Part shown: positions 56,196-64,000 of the stretch, one piece after another
Layout of the letters: every line of letters starts with the position of its first letter
Position numbering within the stretch: position 1 is the first letter of the stretch
Assembly: GCA_022828595.1 (NCBI GenBank)
Contig: JAKGHH010000008.1
Coordinates: 20,328,378 to 20,392,377, forward strand
Direction: 5' to 3'
DNA length: 64,000 nt
Origin: Nelumbo lutea
Lineage: Eukaryota; Streptophyta; Magnoliopsida; Proteales; Nelumbonaceae
Notes under the pieces: model-generated
Databases searched by the model: none
The model's input: the letters and a program-made list of their open reading frames with translations, nothing else
Told to the model about the DNA's origin: nothing
Program-made: the position numbers and the translations under genes

Positions 56196-57752
56196 CTATG
56201 GGGCGTCCTTGATCATCATTAAGATCTCGGTCTGCCTCGTGTTTAATGACGTGTAATCCGTCCGAACTACTAAGGGAGTTTGGAACGACTGGTTCGGCTT
56301 AGGCTCTCGGGTCGGGTTTTTTCTATCGACTGGGTTGGAGGGCTCGCCTTCCCTCTTTCTTTTCTCGTTCCCGCTTTCAGTCCGTTGGTTGATTTCTTCC
56401 TCTGTTCTCATGAACTTATCCACAAGCTTGAGGAATTCGGCCACGGTTGCGGGCTGGTTAGCTACCATGTGCCATTTGAACTCTTTGTGCGTTACTCCTC
56501 TCTTGGCCGCCGCGAGCTGCACCGCGGGGTCTAACTGCGGTATCTGTAAGCACGCTTCATTGAACCGCTTGATGTAGCCCCAGATGGATTTTCCTTCTCT
56601 CTGGACTACTCCGAAGATGCTTTCCTCTGTTCTGGGGCATCGCTTGCTGGTGACAAAGTGTGCAGTGAAGACCTGCACGAACTGGGCCCAGCATCTTATC
56701 GACCCGAGGGCCAGGTTCCTGTACCAAGTGCGGACTACCCCCCTGAAGGTGGTGGTGAAGGCCACGCACATGCACGATTCACAGGCCCTGACGAGGTGCA
56801 TTTGGGACTGAAAAGCATCAACGTGATCATTGGGGTCGAAGGACCCATCATACTTGTCCAAAGGTGGGAGCTTGAAATCTCTGGGCAAGGGGACTGCCAA
56901 GAGTTCTGATGCGAGGGGGAAGGAACTGAGAGAATCGGGGCAGCTCTTACCTCGTCCGAGCTCGTCTCTTCCTTACCTCTGAGCTCAGGCAGGACACGGG
57001 TGGCAGTTCGGCGAATTCGCCGACGCCTTCGTTGTTGAGTGGGCCTGGTACTAGCACTGCTGGTCTCTGTGTTGCCGAGCTCGATGGGCCCGGAATGCTG
57101 GTAGTCTGCTGCCAGGGAACTGAATCGGTTTTCCGTGGGTGGGAACTCGGGCCTGGAGCGCCGAGGTGCTGACCTTGCGGCAAGGTTTCTGACCCGTCTG
57201 CGAGCTGCGAGGCGGGGGTGATTTTTCTCTCTCTTCGGCCTGGGGACGAGGCCTGGCTGTTAGGGGGGTTCTGGGGCCGGGAGGCTTTTCCCTGGTGGGG
57301 GCGTCTATCCTGTGGGGAGGCCTTAACCGACTTCGGAGCAGGGTGCCGAGGTGGAAGTAGTGGTTGGTTCAGCGGCAGTTGGTGGAACTGCTGTTAATAG
57401 TGATACTGGGAGATGTTGTGCAGTACTTGGTGCAGTTGGAGCTAGTGTTGCTGGAATTGTTGCATTTGGGCTTGCATTGCCCGCTTGCATTGCATCAGAT
57501 CATCCAACCGGTTTGGCTGGTTGCCAGGGGGACGGCAGTTGGTTCAGTAGAGGTTGTCTTGATAGGGAGAGGAAAGGGGATGCTCATGGCAGGAAGGTTT
57601 ATGGGTGCCACTGCTTGTGGCGCATTCAAGCTGGGGATCCCATCCACCGAAAGGGGGATGGTGAACTGTCCGACACACACCACGGGGACTTGAAGTTGTT
57701 CCCCGGTGGTGTTTGTCTCCGTGCCACGTCCGGTGTTGCTGGAAGAAGCCAT
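56196..57752 (-). pseudogene. Tat element gag, interrupted
   Basis: A likely start ATG (57752-57750, MASSSNTGRG) lies about 66 bases inside the primer site. The frame is stopped near 57495 and again near 56947. The conserved Retrotrans_gag part is at 56900-56196: PLDKYDGSFDPNDHVDAFQS, RTWYRNLALGSI, FVTSKRCPRTEESIFGVVQ and WGYIKRFNEACLQIP. An Asn/Lys-rich tail follows. Confidence 0.88.
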
Positions 57753-57835
57753 GAGTGTTGGGGTTTTTGAAGAAGAGAGGTTATGAGAGTCTAGAGGGAG
57801 GCTTTTAGAAGCATTTTCCCACAGATGGCGCCACT

Positions 57836-58698
57836 TGATGGTGCACAATCCGGCTGGTCCTAGCTGTCAACGACCTTGCCTCTAAACGGAACTACAGGGA
57901 GCCTGAAACAGAGAAGATGAGGAAGCTCCGGGGGGAACCCGGTATGAATGCTCTGAAGCTCAAGTTAGAATTCTTAGGCAAGATAAAACCAGATGGCGCA
58001 AAGTTCACGTACCTTGTTCTTGGGGGTAGGGAGCCTTTTATAGCCACCTCGTGCACTCACTCCTAAGCTTCTGTCAGGTCGGGTATGATTGTCATCCTCT
58101 CTGCTGGACAGAACCACTACTACTCCCTTTTGTCGGAGCCGTCTCTGCGATTGGCGATGACGGTGGCAGGTGGCGGTGGTAGGTGACCGTTGAAGTGCGG
58201 CTGTCAAGCGTCAGATCCCAAGTCAGTCAGGTGCACCGCCCTTGGATACGGACCTCCTCAGTGTCAGGTATGGTACGTTTGTTCAGTTTGGCATCCTGGA
58301 GGCGAAGTGCTGGAGTGGCGAACAAGGTGGTCTTGAGTTCGGATAGGGGAGTGTCCCGAACTGCCATGAGGCGGGCCAATTCGGGTCACTGCCTTGTGTG
58401 GCTCGGGGCCTAAGGGAGAGTTCGGGCTCCTCGTAGGGAGTTTGGGCTCTTAGTAGGGAGATCGGGCTCTTAGTAGGGAAGTCGGGCTCCTCGTAGGGAG
58501 TTCGGGCTCTTAGTAGGGAGGTCGGGCTCCTCGTAGGGAGGTCGGGCTCCTCATAGGGAGTTCAGGCTCCTAGTAGGGAGTTCGGACTGCTGGTTTCTTC
58601 CCTTTGATGCTTGCGCCCTGGGTGCGCTGTTGTGTCGAGCTGTTTGCCTTTGCCACGTGTTGAGTGATTACGAGGTCAGGCCAAATCTTCCTTCATCA
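57836..58698 (-). repeat. 5' LTR of the Tat element
   Basis: 863 bp. TATAAAAG on the minus strand at plus 58035-58042 is the likely promoter. The 20-base tandem array (about 58417-58580) has about eight units against about ten in the other LTR. Ends TGATG...CATCA. Confidence 0.93.
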
Positions 58699-58840
58699 TG
58701 GACCATTGCCTAAATGTCAATGTAGCCATGTTTGTTCTCAACAAATAGTGCTGGGCTGATGTAGGGAGCATCAACAAAATTAGAAATTTTATCAGACTCC
58801 AACAGAATTAGATGGTTAATTAGATTGTGAAAAGAGTCCG

Positions 58841-59006
58841 CCCCACAAGGGGCCACCCCACAACGCCCCACAGCACATTCCCGCCTTGAATTGGGAATAT
58901 CTTCCGATCGATGATAACATCCAATGATAACATCATCGATCGGGAGATGTTCCCAAATCACGGCGTGAATGTGCTGTGGGGCGTTGTGGGACGGCCCCTT
59001 GTGGGG
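58841..59006. mobile_element. Near-perfect 166-bp palindromic foldback element
   Basis: Left arm CCCCACAAGGGGCC, CCCACAACGCCCCACAGCAC, TTCCGATCGATGAT; the right arm is its inverse with roughly seven mismatches over about 75 bases. The loop is only about ten bases. GC-rich in AT-rich surroundings. No coding capacity. Confidence 0.85.
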
Positions 59007-59929
59007 AGGAGATGTGATGTCTCGTCAAAACCGGGAACCAGTGGCTTAGCATTTGTGTCCTTCCCCTTTCCCCATTGTCAAAAGGTATAGATAGCACAAA
59101 AGTATTCATGCACATCAGTGGCTTAACATTCTTTATTCGGGTCTGTATGGAGCATCTGTGGAAAAGAGAGCAGTAGGGAAGTAAGGGTGGAAGCCAATGA
59201 TCCGGCCTGTCAAAACAGGTTGAACCAGAATCTACTCTGGGCTTAGGGAAACCTACATAAACCTTCCCTAGCTAGAAGTTGTTAATAAACAGGTTGAACC
59301 AGTGCACTTATCTTAAACTGAGCCCTAAGAAGGTTTTTGTTAGAGTCTAAACATAAGGCGGGTTTATAGGATTGCTAGAAAATCATGGGAAGTTTCTCAT
59401 AAAAATTATCTAACCTTTTCTTCTAATATTATTTAAATTAAAATCTAAATACTAAATTAAGATAAGTTGAACAAGATGTCTAAAAAATCTAATAAGAGAA
59501 AAATAATAGATAACAAATAAGTAGAAATAGTAAAATTATAATAATTAATCATTAATTATAAATCATATTGTAATTATAAGTGATTTTATTACTAATAAAA
59601 ATTATAATGTCAAGTCTATTTAAATCCTGCTTACAATTAAAAAACTTAATAGAAATAATAAAATGAAAATTGGGTTGTGCTTAAACTGGTTAGACATAAT
59701 CCAAAAAAAAATGAAAACTTCATTTGGCCAATTTTCTCCACAATATAATGGTGATGATGCATCATCATCCTTTTATTCATGTTTCACAGACAAATTTGAC
59801 TAGGAAAGTTGAGGATTAAAGAGAGTAATGTCTGACGTGCATTGTACTACTAGATGCAGTGTGGCTAATTGGATTAGCTGCTTGGTTACCCTAATTCGAT
59901 AAACTTTGGAATTTTGAGATATTAAAAAC
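59007..59929. other. Intergenic AT-rich sequence
   Basis: No gene or RNA seen. A CAGGTTGAACCAG motif occurs twice (about 59216 and 59290). Confidence 0.4.
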
Positions 59930-60785
59930 AATAGAAGGGACCAAATTCAAAAATAAGGTATTTTAGTCATGAGAATGAAAAATATAGAACCCATTCATAC
60001 TATTAATAAAAGTATAAATGCATCCACTAGGAGATCATGATGCAGCGTCATCACATCAAATGCTGATGGCAATTTCATATGTCCAATTTTAGATGTATAA
60101 TCATTATTATATTAATTTTAGATGCATTTTTATCATGTGGCCAATTTCATATGGCCTATATAGTCATCATTCTCAACTTTCAAAAAGTGCCACTTTAATC
60201 CAGCCATTAGCATTTTGTACATTATCTGATCCATGAGTTCATGTACAATTAGAAACATTTCAAAATCCAAAATTACCCTTTGAAAAATACACTATTCATC
60301 ATCTTCTTTCTCGAAAACGAACTAGATTAGTGGTGTTTCTTCCCTACTCTCTTTTAACCTTTAGAAATTATGAACTAGGGCAATGCCACTTCCGAAATTT
60401 CAACATGTTTCAAACAAATTTTATACAAAAGTTTAAGTTTCAAAATAGATTGGAAGCCAAAGTACAAAGTAACAAAAGCCAGCTTTCAAAGTTCATGCCA
60501 TATGCTTGCTTTTACATCAAGAGAAGATAGTATATGCATTGTTGGTCATATTCACTCCTATTGTTTCATTAGTTTTTGGAATGAGTGGATGATTTATTAC
60601 TGTATGCATAGAGAAGCATCAGCAAAAATGAACAAACTGAATCATGGCGTATGCGGTGAAGAAGCCTACTAAGCCAAGTTTGGAAGAACCCGAGGAGCAT
60701 ATTCACCAATCACCACATTAGGATCACATTCTCTTCTAAGAACATCAAGAGTCTCGAGAAATGTCTTCTCATTTCCATCTATTTA
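59930..60785. repeat. Diverged copies of protease-upstream sequence
   Basis: Bases 59930-60100 resemble 33775-33945 (CAAATTCAAAA.TAA.GTATTTTA...CATCATATCAAATG). Bases 60338-60785 closely resemble 31775-32220 (CCTACTCTC..TTTTAACCTTTAGAAATTATG to CTTCTCATTTCCATCT). Order differs from the first locus. Confidence 0.75.
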
Positions 60786-60912
60786 GATCCATTTAGATTT
60801 AACTATTTTTATTTATTATAAGAATCAAAATTAATATCTTATGGGATATGGATGAGACAAGTGTTGTGTCCACTCCTTTCTTCTGTTATTTCTCCCCTTT
60901 AGGCTTCATCAA

Positions 60913-61104
60913 TATAATATATGAGTCCAGATCTCCTACCCACAAGAACTCTGCCCACGTTTATTGCAGCCACACATGGAGAACATCTCATCCTCTGCAT
61001 AGTTATTATGCAAGGGAGATGTTCCCAATTCACAGGGGGTAGTGTATTGTGGGTAGACGTAGGCAGGTTTCTTGTGGACAGGAGATCCAGAGTCATAATA
61101 TATA
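60913..61104. mobile_element. Foldback element with GAGTC(C)AGATCTCCT arms
   Basis: Left GAGTCCAGATCTCCTACCC, CACAAGAACTCTGCCCACGT; right, inverted, GACTCTGGATCTCCTGTCC, CACAAGAAACCTGCCTACGT. A GAGATGTTCCCAATTCAC piece is shared with the 58841-59006 element, so they may be one family. Confidence 0.7.
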
Positions 61105-61739
61105 CCCCTGGCTCCACTTCCTTTAGAATTATCATTGTGTCCACCCCTCCCCTTGTTTGTATCTATCTCCCTTGAAAACTTTCCCTTCTTTTTCTTTTTT
61201 TTGTTTTCTATCTATGGCTCTAAAATCCTAAAATCTCAATCAGGTCCTAGAAAATGCCATGCTGGCTCTCTAATACGGCCAATGTCTAAAGGTGAGGGCT
61301 GATTCAAAGCTATTGTTTTATTCTCTAGCACTGAAAAAAATGAGTTTTTTCTTCTTCTTTGTTTTTTTTTTTTTTTTGCTCTAGCAATTTTGAATTTTCC
61401 TTTCCTTTTATTTATTATTATCCATTGCTTGCTCTTTAATTACATCTAAAGTCTCCTTTTCTTTTAGGTAATGACAGTGCTTGAGCCACATTTTTCAAGC
61501 TCTAAAGAGAAAAGGGAGTTTTTTTTTTTCTTTTTTGCTCTAGGAGTTTTAAATTATTTTGCTTTCCTTTTATTGATTATTTTATCTATCATTTTCTCTT
61601 CTAAAATTTCCTTTTCTCAGGTAATGATGGTGTTCAAGACACATTGAAAATGCCATGTAAGGAGATTGCCAACCAAACCCGAGTCAATTCAGCCTATTTT
61701 ATTGATTAAATATAAGTGCTGAATATTTCAACACAATAA
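61105..61739. other. T-rich intergenic sequence
   Basis: Long T-runs near 61360 and 61519. A CTCTAGCA.TTTT/GCTCTAG phrase repeats three times. No gene. Confidence 0.4.
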
Positions 61740-62005
61740 CAAAATTAATGCATGAATGTTCTAGAAACGAAGAAAGCATTATTGGATAAGAATAAACATG
61801 TGCATGATAAATGAACATTCTAGAAATAAATTCAACTAAGCAAGGAAATAAACATGTGATTTAAATAACAAAAGGGGTAAATATGGAAATGACAATTAAT
61901 AAGATGATTTTAAATGTGTGTAAAGAACATTCTAGAACAAGAGGGAAAATGGGGAAAACACAACTTAAGAAACTTCTAGATGTGCACCCAAAAACTATAA
62001 ATAGG
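61740..62005 (+). promoter_or_regulatory. Three perfect heat-shock elements upstream of a TATA box
   Basis: GAATGTTCTAGAA (61754-61766), GAACATTCTAGAA (61813-61825) and GAACATTCTAGAA (61925-61937) each match GAAnnTTCnnGAA exactly, the three-unit binding site for trimeric heat-shock factor. TATAAATAG follows at 61996-62004. No long ORF follows, so this is most likely the U3 promoter of an LTR (compare the heat-activated copia element ONSEN) rather than a gene promoter. Confidence 0.65.
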
Positions 62006-62768
62006 TGATTTTCATCCATTTCAAGGGGGCTTGAAAACTACTCTTGCTTGGTCATCCTTATGCTAGACCATTTCCTCTCTCCCTCCCTCATTCATATCAG
62101 TCTTTTCTCACTTTCCTATGTAGTTATCCACCATTTTCTTCCTTTTCTCACTGGAATTCCAATCCCAATGAACTATATTGGCTTGACCCCTCATTGGAGG
62201 CTATGTAAGAAGCCCCTCTAGGGGTCTGGCCACTTTCTTTTCTCCCCTTTCTTCCCCCTTTTCTGTTTAGCCCTCTATCCAATACCTTAGACCTCAAAGT
62301 ACAAACCACCTTTTGTCACCAGCCTTACATGCCAAAATTTATTGTCACTAGACAAAGAGGATGTACCATAAACATTTTGCACTGGTTCAACCGGAGAATG
62401 CAAGCCATAAAAGAAAACTCAATTCTTTCCTTTAAGATTGTCAAAAAGCTTGCCATTGATTTTGTAGAGTTTGACATTTAAGTGATATACAACAACATCA
62501 ATAATTGAATTCTAGCCATTAAGGATGTAGACTTGTCTCCCATCACTGAAATTTTTGCTTGTTAATGGACATAGAAGAAGAAGAAGAAGAAGAAGAAGAA
62601 GAAAAGAGAAAAAGAAAGAAAAAGACGAAGTTTGACAATTTTCATACCCATTGTAGTGCCCATTAATGGTGAACTAAAGTGACACTTTCTAGAAGTTTTT
62701 TTTTTCAAATTATAGATTCTAAACTAAGACCACCCCCTACTAAGGGCATGTCTGCTGCATCGAAGTTT
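62006..62768. other. Possible transcribed leader or LTR remainder, then AAG microsatellite
   Basis: CT-rich leader-like DNA to about 62300 downstream of the TATA box, with no ORF. A (GAA)n tract at about 62574-62602 is followed by A/G-rich DNA. No PBS or gag recognised. Confidence 0.4.
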
Positions 62769-63322
62769 GACATCTAAATGCTTTTAAAATTGTAATAATT
62801 ACTTTAGAGGTGCATTAGAATTTTTGAGCTTTTCTTAGTTCTAAAGTCTCAATGTAAAGAATGTTATTCTAAAATCTAAATGTTGAGTTCTGAAAAATGA
62901 CAATTGACCATTTTAACCCTAGAAATGAGATAAATTGCTTAATTACATAACAAACTAATTAACAAATAAATAAATAAATAGTGGAATTAATAAAAAGTAT
63001 AATTTAATAAATATTTTTAAGAAAATGAACATTAATTAATTGTTTATTTAATATTCAAAATAAATAATTAAATAATTATTAATAATGTAATTAATTTAAT
63101 TATTAGTAGTAATTAATAATTAAAACAATAATTAATTGTTTATATTAAAATTATTAATAATAATTGATAATCATGTATTAATTAATTAATCAAAATAATA
63201 AATTATTAAATAATTAAATAATACATACATAATTAATAAAATAATAATAGTAATAGTAATACTAGGAATAATAATAATAATAATAATAAGATTAATAAAT
63301 TATTATTATTATTATTATTAGT

Positions 63323-63364
<42 letters not shown>

Positions 63365-64000
63365 ATTGTCGTTGTCGTTGTCGTCGTTGTCATTGTCGTT
63401 GTCGTTGTCGTTGTTGTTGTAATAATTAATAATTAATTATTATTAGTTATTATTAATTATTAGTAATAATTAATAATTAGTACTAATTAATAATTAGTAC
63501 TAATTAATAATTATTATTAATAAATACTTAAAGCAACAATTAATTATTTATATTAATATTATTATTAGTAATTGATAATCATGCATTAATTAATTAATCA
63601 AAATAATAAATTATTAAATAATTATATAATACATACATAATTAATAAAATAATAATAGTAGTAGCAATACTAAGAATAATAATAATAAGAGTACTAAATT
63701 ATCATTATTATTTTTTTATTGTTATTATTAGTATTATTGTTGTTGTTGTGGGCCATTAGAGCATAAACAAAAAGAATAGTCTTTTGAGGTATTTTTGGAA
63801 AACAAAAGTGAGCATTATTGTTATTGTACATAATGTGGTGCATATTATGGCTGAAAATAAAATGGGAACTAGACACTTTTGATACCTCTTAAAAGTATAT
63901 AAGCAATAAGAGGCATTAAAAAAATGAGCATGACCTAAAAAAGGGAATAATATAAACAAAAATCTTTAAATATAGGTTTTATTAAAGAGATTAGGAGTTA
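62769..64000. repeat. AT-rich dispersed repeat, copy C, running off the right edge
   Basis: Matches copy A (32658-33710) from GACAT.TAAATGCTTTT through AACATTAATTAATT, a (TTA)n/(GTT)n tract (about 63255-63425) and GGTATTTTTGGAAAACAAAAGTGA to the last bases, AGATTAGGAGTTA, which correspond to about 33697-33710. Copy C is longer because part of its AT-rich core (about 63120-63250) recurs at about 63535-63660. Confidence 0.78.
63318..63420. repeat. (GTT)n / (GTC)n microsatellite
   Basis: About 30 GTT units with GTC interruptions in the second half, next to TTA units. Absent from copy A, where only TTA units are expanded. Confidence 0.93.

Larger units (their letters stand above)
48058..58698 (-). 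mobile_element. Full-length Ty3/gypsy element, Tat lineage, 10.6 kb
   Basis: LTRs 48058-48986 and 57836-58698 are flanked by a perfect TGGAC duplication (48053-48057 and 58699-58703). On the minus strand a primer site TGGCGCCATCTGTGGG (about 57818-57833) follows the 5' LTR, and a GGAGTGGGGGGCAAT polypurine tract precedes the 3' LTR. Order: gag, protease, RT-RNase H, second RNase H, integrase, then a spacer with an antisense gene. The second RNase H and the antisense ORF mark the Tat group as I know it. Frame stops in pol and a frameshift before integrase make it non-autonomous. The LTRs differ by several percent, so it looks older than copia-1. Confidence 0.95.

Overview
The window reads as nuclear DNA of a flowering plant. 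It has GT-AG spliced genes, Ty1/copia and Ty3/gypsy LTR retrotransposons, plant-type L1 and RTE LINEs and many short foldback (MITE-like) elements, all in AT-rich sequence. I cannot name the species. I saw no tRNA, rRNA or CRISPR array.

Region 1 (1-28118). The host gene here is a plus-strand ubiquitin-like-domain protein of the plant BAG6/CIP73 family. Nine exons (10631-18721) join in frame. A BAG6-like 3' exon (to 20838), a C-terminal exon (21032-21112) and a likely 9-base last exon (28110-28118) follow. The 5' exons with the ubiquitin-like domain lie left of the window or were lost. Introns carry a nested pair of copia elements, an L1 LINE fused to a copia fragment, a second L1, antisense LINE ORF1, RTE tails and foldback elements. 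One exon has an in-frame stop, and the phase does not match across 18722-20432, so this copy may be damaged or incompletely seen.

Region 2 (28119-38455). This is AT-rich DNA around an apparently intact four-exon papain-like (C1A) cysteine protease gene (34490-36120, 363 codons). An AT-rich repeat found just upstream of the gene (32658-33710) recurs downstream (37926-38455) and at the right edge (62769-64000), which suggests a tandemly duplicated protease locus.

Region 3 (38455-58703). This is a pile of LTR retrotransposons: a deleted gypsy relic, an LTR-like block, a non-autonomous gypsy-like element (42800-46974) holding two foldback elements, and a full-length 10.6 kb minus-strand gypsy element (48058-58698) with a perfect TGGAC target duplication. 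That element has the Tat-lineage hallmarks: a second RNase H and an antisense, intron-containing ORF with its own TATA box beside the 3' LTR.

Region 4 (58704-64000). AT-rich DNA repeats parts of Region 2. It holds two strong foldback elements and an LTR-like segment with three perfect heat-shock elements upstream of a TATA box.

The most interesting threads are: (i) foldback elements of several families sharing one architecture, with hAT-like 8-bp target duplications and arms made of echoed short motifs; (ii) the heat-shock-element promoter; (iii) the antisense gene in the Tat element; (iv) the predicted protease array running past the right edge.
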